From NCBI GenBank assembly GCA_030147305.1, contig JASLAE010000215.1, forward strand, positions 1 to 11,501: 11,501 bases of DNA. Direction: 5' to 3'. Shown here piece after piece: positions 1 to 6,389 of this stretch (the first letter of the stretch is position 1; every line of letters starts with the position of its first letter). A program made the position numbers and the translations under genes. Under the pieces are notes generated by a model. It ran no database searches. It was not told the origin of the DNA and saw nothing but the letters and a program-made list of their open reading frames with translations. This DNA is from Cesiribacter sp. GTDB taxonomy: Bacteria; Bacteroidota; Bacteroidia; Cytophagales; Cyclobacteriaceae.

Positions 1-366
1 CCACACAGAGGTAAAGTGCCCGTGCCGCCAGCTACTGCTGTCCTGCGGATCTGGTTGAAAGGTAAAGGGGCCTGGGGTAAACCCCATATCACCACCTGCA
101 GATATGGCGGCATAGGCTGGCTGCCAATATAATTTAGCTGGACCTTCGGGTAAGTTCTCATAAATTGGCCTTCCCAGGCTGGGCTGTGGCGTAAAGACCA
201 GGCCGCTGTTTCCCAGGTAAGTTAAAAAAGCGGTTTTAATGTTCGTGCTGTCGGCCAGCCGGGCAAAAGCTTTCTCAGCATCAATGAGCGCTACCAGGTC
301 TTGCTGACCAAAGGCAGCGAGCGCCTGCAGTTGTAAGAGTAAAAAAAAAAGCAAAAGCTTATGCAT
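1..366 (-). CDS. Secreted NTF2/DUF4440-like protein, N-terminal part (C-terminus beyond the left edge)
   Basis: The frame is open from an ATG at 366 to the window edge, giving 122 residues with no stop. Residues 1-20 form a signal peptide (MHK, then a Leu/Phe-rich core, then ALAAFG before QQD), so the product is probably exported to the periplasm or beyond. After it comes a helix with AEKAFARLADS (about 30-40), then TAFLTYLGNSGLVF (about 45-58), LYWQP near 79-83, GDMGFTPGPF near 92-101 and HGHFTSVW at the visible end. This order resembles the Bacteroidota secreted SnoaL/DUF4440 (NTF2-fold, ketosteroid-isomerase-like) proteins, where the GD-GFTTGP and HG-F-SVW segments line the cone-shaped barrel. 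The catalytic role of such proteins is generally unknown. It follows aroC on the same strand after 52 bases, so co-transcription is likely. A ten-T run lies inside the signal-peptide codons. The family call is from remembered motif order only. Confidence 0.75.
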   Translation of the reverse strand, partial: MHKLLLFFLLLQLQALAAFGQQDLVALIDAEKAFARLADSTNIKTAFLTYLGNSGLVFTPQPSLGRPIYENLPEGPAKLYWQPAYAAISAGGDMGFTPGPFTFQPDPQDSSSWRHGHFTSVW

Positions 367-418
367 CTGATTAAAAAATATTAGCCTCCATGAATGTCTG
401 CTGGCTACATTCTATAGA

Positions 419-1498
419 TTACAGCTTATTGGATCGGCTGAGCAAAAAAGCATCTGCCATTACCAGGGCTGCCATAGCTTCTACAATAGGTACAGCGCGC
501 GGTACTACACAGGGGTCATGCCGGCCTTTGCCACTAACTGTTACTGTTTCGCCCGCTTCGTTAATGCTCTCCTGGTCCTGCATAATGGTGGCCACTGGCT
601 TAAAGGCTACCCTGAAATAAATATCTTCGCCGTTGCTGATACCTCCCTGGATCCCGCCGCTCTGGTTAGTGCGGGTGTGCACCTCTCCCTGCTCATTGGC
701 ATAGAAGGCATCGTTGTGCTGGCTGCCCCTGAGGGTAATGCCGGCAAAGCCACTGCCATATTCAAAGCCCTTGGCAGCATTAATGCCCAGCATGGCAGCG
801 CCTAGTTCGGCATGTAGTTTACTAAATACAGGCTCGCCCAGCCCGGCAGGTGCTCCTTTAATAAGCCCGCTTACAATGCCACCCACGGTATCCCGGTCTT
901 TGCGCACACCATCAATATAATCTGCCATGCGCTCTGCCATTTGCGGATCAGGGCAGCGCACCGGGTTGGTGTCGGTAAGGCTAAGGTCCAGGTCCTGGTA
1001 AGGCTTGTTGAGCTGAAGTTCCCCTACGGCACTTACCCAGGCCCAGATGCTGATGCCCCAGTGTTGTAGCAGCTGTTTGGCCACCGCTCCGGCGGCTACG
1101 CGGGCAGCGGTTTCACGGGCGCTGCTACGGCCTCCGCCGCGGTAGTCGCGGTGGCCCCACTTGGTCTGGTAGGTATAGTCGGCATGTGAAGGCCGAAAGC
1201 TGGTGGCAATATGACTGTAATCTTTGCTGCGCTGGTCCTGGTTGCGGATAAGCAAAGCAATAGGCTGTCCGGTAGTTTTACCTTCGAATACGCCCGAAAG
1301 AACCTCTACCTGGTCGGCTTCCTGCCGCTGGGTAGTTAACCTGCTTTGGCCGGGGCGGCGGCGGTCCAGCTCGTACTGTATAGCAGCTTCGTCCAGCTGC
1401 AGACCGGCGGGGCAGCCATCTATTACCGCACCAATGGCAGGCCCGTGAGATTCGCCAAAGGTGGAGATCCTGAATATTTTACCAAACGAGTTAGACAT
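419..1498 (-). CDS. aroC: Chorismate synthase
   Basis: This enzyme converts 5-enolpyruvylshikimate-3-phosphate to chorismate by a 1,4-anti-elimination of phosphate, using reduced FMN; it is the last common step of aromatic amino acid, folate and quinone synthesis and acts in the cytosol. The 359-residue length is normal for bacterial AroC. All three family signatures are visible: FGESHGPAIGAVIDGCPAG (about 14-32, with active-site His18), GHRDYRGGGRSSARETAAR (about 115-133) preceded by RPSHADY near 102-108, and GRHDPCVVPRAVPIVEAMAA (about 325-344) near the C-terminus. The arginine-rich DRRRPGQSRLTTQR (45-58) is the substrate/FMN-binding stretch. The start MSNSFGKIFRISTFGESHG is where the family begins. 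One base separates it from the stop of the upstream BatD-like gene, with an AGGT-type weak ribosome site inside that gene's end, so the two are almost certainly co-transcribed. Nothing is missing. Confidence 0.98.
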   Translation of the reverse strand: MSNSFGKIFRISTFGESHGPAIGAVIDGCPAGLQLDEAAIQYELDRRRPGQSRLTTQRQEADQVEVLSGVFEGKTTGQPIALLIRNQDQRSKDYSHIATSFRPSHADYTYQTKWGHRDYRGGGRSSARETAARVAAGAVAKQLLQHWGISIWAWVSAVGELQLNKPYQDLDLSLTDTNPVRCPDPQMAERMADYIDGVRKDRDTVGGIVSGLIKGAPAGLGEPVFSKLHAELGAAMLGINAAKGFEYGSGFAGITLRGSQHNDAFYANEQGEVHTRTNQSGGIQGGISNGEDIYFRVAFKPVATIMQDQESINEAGETVTVSGKGRHDPCVVPRAVPIVEAMAALVMADAFLLSRSNKL

Positions 1499-1499
1499 T

Positions 1500-2975
1500 T
1501 TACCTACGAAAGAATAGCGCTACAACCGCAGCGAACATAATGAAAATTAGGCCATTCACCAACCAGCGGAGCGAACTGTTGTCCTTCAGGGAGCTTAAAT
1601 TATTGCCTACAGCATCTGCTTTTTCGTAAAAAGCGCCCGGATCTGCCGCCATGATGGTCTCATTCTTTCTGCTTTGGCCTACGGCTTCTACAGAAACAGT
1701 GGCCCGTAAGGTGTCGTAGCGGGTAGTGCGTGGGTTAAAATATATCCAGCTGAAACGATCGGCCAGATTGTAGGTGCCAGGTTCATTGGGAATAGCATAA
1801 TAGCTGAACTGTTTCACGCCAATTACCGTATTCCCTGTTTTGCGCGTATTCACCGATTCGTTAGGTTCATAAATGGTGAGGTTACGGTCCTGCTGCACTT
1901 GTGGCGCCCCTATGGCGGCTATGTTTCCCTGGCCAACAATGCTAAAGTCATAGCTAAAGCTTTCGCCGGTCTCTACAGTGCGGGTACTGATATTTTCTTT
2001 GAGCTGAAAATCCCCAACAGCGACCTGTTCTTTAAGTGGGTGGTCCGGCAGCTCCTTTACCTGCACCGTTAGTGGCTTGGATTTAAAGAGCTTAAAATCC
2101 TCCTGGCGGTCGGGCCCAAAAAAAGAGCGCCTTTGGGCAAGTTTATATTTGATCATTTGCAGGTCCACTGCCGGAAATTCAACTTCCTGTTCATTCAGCG
2201 GGTAATAGCGGGCCTGGTACAGCTTGTACTGCCGAAAGCGCTCGCCATTCAGGACTACATCATTACGTTTTATTTCATAGATCTGAAAATTTTCCTCCCA
2301 GCAGTTCTCCGGCTTCACCTTCTGAATGATCTTGGTGAGCTGGTTATTTAAATCATAGAAATCAAAAACCTGCGGATCGGTTTCCGGAATATAAAAGGCT
2401 AGTGTTGCAGTAAAACCTTCTCCTACATAAACAGATTCCTTGTCTACCGTAAGCCCTAAAAAGGCATTATCGCGCACCTCTTTATATTCTATGTTCTCAT
2501 CTTCTATACCAAACAGATCGTCGAATAGGCTGCGGGGCCGGTTCTGCCGGTTTGCATTGGGTTGTTGCCGGCGGGGCGGGCCCACTTCAATGGTTGTGCC
2601 ATCTGAATTTACATACTCGCCATTTACCTTAATGCGAAAGGGCTTCAACACAAAGCGGCCTGGCTGCAGGGGCATATAAGACTGTACAATGCTCACCTGC
2701 TGGCTTCTGCTCCCGTTTACAATTTGGGTGGAACTGGAGGTGGAAACACCGGCTCTTTCAAAACCCTCTATGTCGGGAAAAGCACTGTAAGTTTCCAATT
2801 CACCATTGGCGACATGAAGGGTAATGGTAAATGGCTCGTTCTGAGCAATTTGATTTTGACCCAGTTCCAGACTGATTTCCTGCCCTATAGCAATAGTACA
2901 AAGCAGTAAAAAAAAACTAAGCAGTGTCAGCGACTTTTTTAGTGTTTGTTGCGTTATATGATTCTGGTTATGCAT
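1500..2975 (-). CDS. BatD-family (oxygen tolerance) membrane-anchored protein
   Basis: A 491-residue exported protein. A signal peptide occupies about residues 13-31 (KKSLTLL, then Leu/Phe core, then IGQ), followed by a large periplasmic part of immunoglobulin-like repeats and one transmembrane segment at about 468-489, directly followed by FFRR at the C-terminus. Typical BatD features are ISLELGQNQIAQNEPFTITL after the signal, LQPGRFVLKPFRIKVNG (about 103-119), the RPRSLFDDLFG linker, then a second domain with FLGLTVDKESVYVGEGFTATL (about 168-188) and IYEIKR. BatD usually sits with batA, batB, batC and batE, whose von Willebrand-type products form an envelope complex linked to stress or aerotolerance. 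Here none of them is nearby; the gene instead leads an aroC unit. The usual longer cytoplasmic tail after the membrane span is missing, so this may be a divergent paralogue. A nine-T run (2908-2916) lies in the signal-peptide codons. Confidence 0.85.
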   Translation of the reverse strand: MHNQNHITQQTLKKSLTLLSFFLLLCTIAIGQEISLELGQNQIAQNEPFTITLHVANGELETYSAFPDIEGFERAGVSTSSSTQIVNGSRSQQVSIVQSYMPLQPGRFVLKPFRIKVNGEYVNSDGTTIEVGPPRRQQPNANRQNRPRSLFDDLFGIEDENIEYKEVRDNAFLGLTVDKESVYVGEGFTATLAFYIPETDPQVFDFYDLNNQLTKIIQKVKPENCWEENFQIYEIKRNDVVLNGERFRQYKLYQARYYPLNEQEVEFPAVDLQMIKYKLAQRRSFFGPDRQEDFKLFKSKPLTVQVKELPDHPLKEQVAVGDFQLKENISTRTVETGESFSYDFSIVGQGNIAAIGAPQVQQDRNLTIYEPNESVNTRKTGNTVIGVKQFSYYAIPNEPGTYNLADRFSWIYFNPRTTRYDTLRATVSVEAVGQSRKNETIMAADPGAFYEKADAVGNNLSSLKDNSSLRWLVNGLIFIMFAAVVALFFRR

Positions 2976-3095
2976 ACGATTGCGAAGGCCTTAAATTATA
3001 CATTTTAACTTGACTTTCGTATTTTTATTTTGTATGTTAAGAAACACAATTTTAGCAAGAGATTACAATTTTTTAACCTAAACCGATAATGTGAC
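2976..3095. other. Divergent intergenic region, batD-like gene / 64-residue gene
   Basis: This AT-rich 120-base stretch lies between two divergent genes and must hold the start of transcription for at least one of them. On the plus strand a promoter-like pair is visible (listed separately). On the minus strand I could not pick out a convincing TAnnTTTG element for the batD-like gene. No hairpin or riboswitch-like fold is evident by eye. Confidence 0.6.
3010..3038 (+). promoter_or_regulatory. Possible promoter for the 64-residue protein gene
   Basis: TTGACT at 3010-3015 is followed after 17 bases by TATGTT at 3033-3038, which matches a sigma-70 layout (5/6 and 4/6). Read in the Bacteroidota manner it is CTTG, 20 bases, then TATGTTAA, a partial match to TAnnTTTG. 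It lies 58 bases upstream of the ATG at 3096. Found by eye in AT-rich DNA, so chance matches are likely. Confidence 0.35.
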
Positions 3096-3290
3096 ATGCT
3101 GGAGTACTTTAAAACAATTCTGGGCAAGGTTAGCTTTAGCAAGGAGTTGTTTGAGAGGGAATTGAGGAAAGCAATTGCCGCGCTGGTGCCAAAAGAAGTA
3201 GACCAACTTCGGGATTGGTGCTATGCAAAATTCAGTCATCTGTATGAAGAAGTATTAAACCGTTGCTTCTCGTCCAGGTCTGCCGTGTAA
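3096..3290 (+). CDS. Small protein of unknown function (64 residues)
   Basis: The ATG at 3096 is preceded in frame by a TAA at 3087-3089, so it is the first possible start. The 64-residue product has no signal peptide or membrane span. It is rich in charged and helical residues: LEYFKTILGKVSFSKELFERELRKAIAAL (about 2-30) and KEVDQLRDWCYAKF (33-46), ending LYEEVLNRCF (49-58). It would fold as two or three amphipathic helices and be cytosolic. Two cysteines, C42 and C57, are not in a metal-binding pattern. Support for a real gene: it fills the space between a promoter-like element and a strong terminator that starts 25 bases after its stop, it is not antisense to any gene, and its composition is protein-like. 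It resembles short conserved proteins I associate with Cytophagales genomes, but I cannot name a family. No clear ribosome-binding site is seen, as is usual in this phylum. Confidence 0.7.
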   Translation: MLEYFKTILGKVSFSKELFERELRKAIAALVPKEVDQLRDWCYAKFSHLYEEVLNRCFSSRSAV

Positions 3291-3314
3291 AGTTCTGTTA
3301 CCCTTAAATCTTAC

Positions 3315-3346
3315 AAGCCCTTCTTTCTTGAAGGGCTTATTTTTTT
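3315..3346 (+). terminator. Rho-independent terminator after the 64-residue gene, overlapping the end of queG
   Basis: A perfect nine-base stem, AAGCCCTTC (3315-3323) with GAAGGGCTT (3330-3338), closes a six-base loop and is followed by A and seven T residues (3340-3346). This is a strong plus-strand terminator. Its 3' arm and T tract overlap the last codons and stop of queG, which converges from the other side. On the minus strand the tract after the stem is weak, so it probably serves mainly the plus-strand gene. Confidence 0.88.
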
Positions 3347-4266
3347 AAGAATCCTATATTCCTCTTCAGACCTGCCAGCTTGGTTCGTTTAACAGCAGAT
3401 TTTTTAAACAGTTTGGCAAATACATCTTCGCTAATTTCCTCCCAGTCTTGTTTATTCATTTTTTTTAAATCTTCGTGAGGGTCGAACAGGGGCTCCTGGT
3501 GCGTCTGTGAAAACCGGTTCCAGGGGCATACATCCTGGCATATATCGCAGCCAAAGATCCAGTCATTCCATTTACCTTGTACCTCGGCAGGTATTTCTTC
3601 CTTTAGCTCAATAGTAAAATAGCTGATGCAGCGGCTGCCATCTACTACGCCTGGTTTTACTATGGCATCCGTAGGGCAGGCATCGATGCAGCGGGTACAG
3701 CTGCCGCAATAATCTCTGGCGAGCGGCACATCCGGCTCCAGCACCAGGTCCAGCACCAGCTCTGCCAGAAAGAAAAAACTGCCCATCTGGCGGTTTAACA
3801 GCAGACTATTTTTGCCAAGCCACCCTACACCTGCTTTTTGGGCCCACTGCCGTTCCAGCAGGGGAGCGGAATCTACAAAGGCCCTGCCCTCTATTGCACC
3901 TATTTCTTCCTGCAGCTGTTCCATCAGCTCCCGGAGCTTTGCCTTCAGGACATGATGATAATCCTGCCCGTAAGCATATTTTGCTACTTTATAGCCCGTT
4001 TGCTCGCCCAGGTCTTCTGCCGGAAAGTAGCTGTAGCCCAGTACTACCACCGACTTTGCGCCAGGCACCAGCTTGCGGGGGTCTAGCCGCATGTCGAAAT
4101 GATTGGCCATATAACCCATTTGTCCCTGCATATTGGCCTTTAACCAGGCCTCCAGCCGGGGAGCTTCTTCCTCAAGATAGGCTGCCTTTGCTATTCCGCA
4201 AAAGGAAAAACCCAGGGCAGCAGCCTTCTCTTTCAGGAGCTGAGTATATGTTTGGGGCGTGCTAAT
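3337..4266 (-). CDS. queG: Epoxyqueuosine reductase, with apparent ATT start
   Basis: QueG reduces epoxyqueuosine to queuosine at the wobble base of tRNAs, the last step of that pathway, using cobalamin and two [4Fe-4S] clusters in the cytosol. Numbered from the ATT at 4266 the protein has 309 residues, normal for the short (HEAT-less) form. Eight cluster cysteines are seen: CGSCTRCIDACP (C187, C190, C193, C197), C213, and CDICQDVC (C240, C243, C247), followed by PWNR. The catalytic Asp lies in FVDSAPLLERQ (D133), followed by GVGWLGKNSLLL; the C-terminus SAVKRTKLAGLKRNIGFL is typical. The first ATG in frame is at 4131, but the frame upstream (4132-4266) encodes clear QueG sequence: QLLKEKAAALGFSFCGIAKA and an APRLEAWLKAN stretch. 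No ATG, GTG or TTG occurs between the in-frame TAA at 4273-4275 and this sequence; ATT-Ser-Thr-Pro-Gln fits the family start. The gene may use ATT, or carry a mutated or misread ATG. Confidence 0.93.
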   Translation of the reverse strand: MSTPQTYTQLLKEKAAALGFSFCGIAKAAYLEEEAPRLEAWLKANMQGQMGYMANHFDMRLDPRKLVPGAKSVVVLGYSYFPAEDLGEQTGYKVAKYAYGQDYHHVLKAKLRELMEQLQEEIGAIEGRAFVDSAPLLERQWAQKAGVGWLGKNSLLLNRQMGSFFFLAELVLDLVLEPDVPLARDYCGSCTRCIDACPTDAIVKPGVVDGSRCISYFTIELKEEIPAEVQGKWNDWIFGCDICQDVCPWNRFSQTHQEPLFDPHEDLKKMNKQDWEEISEDVFAKLFKKSAVKRTKLAGLKRNIGFLKK

Positions 4267-4291
4267 TGGTTAAATGGTTTATGTGCTAATT
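4259..4291 (+). repeat. Nine-base direct repeat around the queG start
   Basis: GTGCTAATT occurs at 4259-4267 and again at 4283-4291, a period of 24 bases; between them lie TGGTTA and TGGTTTA, a further near-repeat. The first copy covers the putative ATT start codon of queG. It could be an operator-like site or the remnant of a small duplication; chance is also possible at this length. Confidence 0.45.
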
Positions 4292-4404
4292 TTTGCTGTA
4301 CAGAAGTGTTAAAAAGGCCAAAGCAGTGCTTAGCTGAGCTGTTATATGCTTTAAAATCAAACAAGCTGAGGGTTTGGTGGCCGGCACCTGTTTTGTCTTC
4401 ACCT
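4267..4404. other. Intergenic gap between the GNAT gene and queG
   Basis: This 138-base stretch lies between two minus-strand genes. It is less GC-rich than the flanking genes. I see no strong hairpin with a T tract, no tRNA and no convincing preQ1-type riboswitch fold. It may hold a promoter for queG, but no clear TTTG / TAnnTTTG pair was found. Confidence 0.5.
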
Positions 4405-4839
4405 CTACAACGATTTCTCCAGCCAAATCCTATAATCGCTTACAGCTTCTTTCGGTTCCACACTCATAATGTTAAATCCGCGACTTAAGGCAAAATGCAA
4501 CATTGCCCGGCAGCTGTTGCGGGTCTTGAAACGAATATGGGTATAACCTTGCGCCAGCGCCCATTCTTCCTGCTTAGTTGCCAGCAGTGCTGCCAGGCCA
4601 TGCCGCCGCCATTGCGGTAGCACAGCGCCCATCCAGGAGTAAAAACACGCGGCATCCAACCCATACCCAGCCTTACAGGCGGCAGCTTCACCATAAGCAT
4701 AGGCAATTAAAATCAGGTGCTCACCCTGTCCCAGCCGCTTTTCATATTCACTAAGGGGATAAGAATCTTCAAATTCTGGTATTGAGCTGAAGAATGCAGC
4801 TGCTTCTGCGGCAGTGCCTGTCTGTATGATTGGCTCCAT
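4405..4839 (-). CDS. GNAT-family N-acetyltransferase
   Basis: A 144-residue cytosolic protein of the GCN5-related N-acetyltransferase fold, which moves an acetyl group from acetyl-CoA to an amine; the substrate is not predictable. Residues 38-58 form two strands (HLILIAYAYGEAAACKAGYG). The acetyl-CoA pyrophosphate loop is at 76-83 (QWRRHGLA, matching Q/R-x-x-G-x-G/A), preceded by the strand FYSWMGAVL and followed by a helix ALLATKQEEWALAQGY and a strand HIRFKT (101-106). N108 with RAMLHFALSRGF (111-122) matches the motif B region that often includes NxxAxxFYxxxGF. The length is normal for a single-domain GNAT. The ATG at 4839 has no alternative nearby. It is divergent from tag across 75 bases and precedes queG on the same strand, which may be positional only. 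Confidence 0.85.
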   Translation of the reverse strand: MEPIIQTGTAAEAAAFFSSIPEFEDSYPLSEYEKRLGQGEHLILIAYAYGEAAACKAGYGLDAACFYSWMGAVLPQWRRHGLAALLATKQEEWALAQGYTHIRFKTRNSCRAMLHFALSRGFNIMSVEPKEAVSDYRIWLEKSL

Positions 4840-4914
4840 TTTCTACAAATTACCCATTTCACTAGCAACTTTCCAGCAAGTTTAACAATTTCACTCCTAT
4901 AGCAGAACCGGGCC

Positions 4915-5505
4915 ATGGCAGAAATAAAACGTTGCAACTGGGTAGCAGTAGGCTGGGCAGGGGGTAAATTTCCTGAATATCAGCAGTATCACGACCACGA
5001 GTGGGGGGTGCCGGTGCATAACGACCGTACCCATTTCGAATTTCTGGTACTTGAAAGTGCTCAGGCGGGCTTAAGCTGGGCTACAGTCCTGCGCAAGCGG
5101 GAGGGCTATCGGAATGCTTTTGCAAACTTTGACCCTGCACTGGTAGCCCGGTACGGAGAAGATAAAGTAGAAGAACTACTCATGGATAGCGGCATTATTC
5201 GCAACCGTGCCAAAATTAAGGCCGCCATCAGCAATGCCCGCCATTTTCTGGAAATACAACAGGCCTGGGGTAGTTTTGATGCTTACATCTGGAGCTTTGT
5301 AAATGGAAGACCAATCATCAACCACTGGGAAACACAGAAAGAAGTGCCTGCTACTTCGGTGGTATCCGATGCCCTGGCTAAAGACCTAAAACAGAAAGGA
5401 TTTAAATTTCTGGGCAGTACCGTGGTGTACGCTCACCTGCAGGCCTGCGGCCTGGTGATGGACCACACCACAGACTGCTTTCGCTATAGGGTGCTGGCGC
5501 AGTAG
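4915..5505 (+). CDS. tag: DNA-3-methyladenine glycosylase I
   Basis: Tag removes 3-methyladenine from alkylated DNA, starting base-excision repair. The 196-residue length and motif order fit the family (helix-hairpin-helix superfamily). The zinc site expected from the E. coli enzyme is complete: C7 in KRCNW, H26 in YHDHEWG, and H184 and C188 in MDHTTDCFR. The base-recognition glutamate matches E47 in LVLESAQAGLSW, and the conserved W55 and KREGYRNAF follow. The C-terminal GSTVVYAHLQACGLVMDH (about 167-184) is the usual closing motif, with His in place of the more common Phe after YA. The ATG at 4915 places RCNW seven residues in, close to the family norm. It has its own upstream region, divergent from the GNAT gene, and is separated from the following envelope operon by 176 bases. 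I saw no Ada-like partner or clear alkylation-response operator. Confidence 0.97.
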   Translation: MAEIKRCNWVAVGWAGGKFPEYQQYHDHEWGVPVHNDRTHFEFLVLESAQAGLSWATVLRKREGYRNAFANFDPALVARYGEDKVEELLMDSGIIRNRAKIKAAISNARHFLEIQQAWGSFDAYIWSFVNGRPIINHWETQKEVPATSVVSDALAKDLKQKGFKFLGSTVVYAHLQACGLVMDHTTDCFRYRVLAQ

Positions 5506-5681
5506 CAATGCGCATATTGTGATTATAGGATACTGAAGTAAGTGTACTGCTGCTGCTGTTCCTGGGCAGGTAGCATGCATAACATAAACTATCCTCTAAC
5601 ACTTGTTCTTATAACAATACTTTTTAAATTAGGCAGATAGGTAAATTCCGTAGCCGGAAACGTTAACCCCTATTTTTTGCT
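5506..5681. other. Intergenic region between tag and the envelope operon
   Basis: This 176-base stretch contains a short CTG triplet run (about 5541-5553), an imperfect palindrome CAATGCGCATATTG right after the tag stop (5506-5519) that lacks a T tract, and a promoter-like pair near 5602-5632 (listed separately). No convincing terminator for tag was found, so some read-through into the operon is possible. Confidence 0.5.
5602..5632 (+). promoter_or_regulatory. Probable Bacteroidota-type promoter of the envelope operon
   Basis: CTTG at 5602-5605 is followed after 19 bases by TAAATTAG at 5625-5632. This matches the Bacteroidota consensus TTTG, about 19 bases, TAnnTTTG at 8 of 10 defined positions. 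Transcription would start near 5638-5640, giving a leader of about 43 bases before the TTG start at 5682. No extended operator is apparent. Confidence 0.45.
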
Positions 5682-6386
5682 TTGAAAAGGTATTGGCTAT
5701 TTTTAATCTTGCTGATTGCAGTATCCCCGCGCTTTGTCTGGAGCCAAAGCCATTTATCCAGCGACGCCGAAGTAAGCTTTGGAAACTGGTTTGATGGCGC
5801 AGTGGGCAGGGAAAATACGCCCCTGATGCAGGGAAAGGTTTATCCAATGGTAGCCAGGGCGCAGGCAGCGCATCCTTTTTTCTCAAGTAAATTCTGGACA
5901 CCAGGTGCAGTGTTGTTTGCAGGTCAGCATTATGCCAATGTTCCGCTTGTTTTTGATCTGGAAAAAGAACTGTTGGTGATGCAACATCCTACTCCTCACC
6001 GCTGGGATGGTATTATCCTGGATATCCAACAACTGGAGGCCTTTGAATTACATGGGCATATCTTTAAGAAGCTATCACTGCCAAGTGCTTCCGGTTTTTA
6101 CGATATGCTGTACGAAGGCGACTCTGTGTCGCTCCTGGCCAAAAGAACTAAGCAGTCTCTGGTAAGACCAGAGGGTCTGGACTTTAAGTCACAGGACCTG
6201 TTTTATGTATTGGTGGATGAACAGATGCTCCCCGTTACCAATTATCGTGCTATGCACAGGCTTTTTAAGCAACATCGTCCACTTTTACGTGCCATACGCA
6301 GGGAGGAAAAGCTGAAATTTAAGCTTAATGATGAGCCACAAATGATTTTGTTTGTCAAAGCTTTCGATCAACATCTTTCAAAATAA
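5682..6386 (+). CDS. Secreted protein of unknown function, first gene of the TonB-receptor operon (TTG start)
   Basis: A 234-residue protein opening with a signal peptide (MKRYWLF, hydrophobic core, then FVWSQ at 18-22), so it is exported; there is no lipobox. The start must be the TTG at 5682: an in-frame TAA lies at 5664-5666 and no ATG occurs before the signal peptide. The mature part has PGAVLFAGQHYANVPLVFDLEKELLV (about 74-99), the segment SGFYDMLYEGDSVSLLAKRTKQ (about 137-158), a YVLVDEQMLPVTN segment, and the C-terminal LLRAIRREEKLKFK followed by MILFVKAFDQHL. I recognise this pattern from short proteins encoded just upstream of carboxypeptidase-regulatory-like TonB receptors in Bacteroidota; the family has no known function. 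It lies three bases before the receptor gene, so the two are almost surely co-translated and the product probably works with the receptor in the periplasm or at the outer membrane. Confidence 0.85.
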   Translation: MKRYWLFLILLIAVSPRFVWSQSHLSSDAEVSFGNWFDGAVGRENTPLMQGKVYPMVARAQAAHPFFSSKFWTPGAVLFAGQHYANVPLVFDLEKELLVMQHPTPHRWDGIILDIQQLEAFELHGHIFKKLSLPSASGFYDMLYEGDSVSLLAKRTKQSLVRPEGLDFKSQDLFYVLVDEQMLPVTNYRAMHRLFKQHRPLLRAIRREEKLKFKLNDEPQMILFVKAFDQHLSK

Positions 6387-6389
6387 AGT

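Noticed and set aside
518..920. Plus-strand open frames opposite aroC
   Set aside because: They are antisense shadows of a complete chorismate synthase gene, with no start context or recognisable domain.
3894..4265. Plus-strand open frame of 123 codons opposite queG
   Set aside because: It is fully antisense to well-conserved QueG coding sequence and its Pro/Leu/Ala-rich product has no domain pattern; it reflects codon bias of the real gene.
4267..4404. Possible preQ1 riboswitch ahead of queG
   Set aside because: I could not find the small H-type pseudoknot pattern near the start, and queG is not among the usual preQ1-controlled genes.
4485..4937. Additional minus-strand frames overlapping the GNAT gene and the tag start
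   Set aside because: They are alternative frames of the GNAT region; only the 144-residue frame shows the acetyl-CoA binding motif.
5506..5519. Palindrome CAATGCGCATATTG after the tag stop as a terminator
   Set aside because: The symmetry is imperfect, the stem is weak and no T tract follows.
5386..5602. Minus-strand small open frames over the end of tag and the following gap
   Set aside because: Mostly antisense to conserved Tag sequence; two overlapping frames with no clear signal peptide, domain or promoter.
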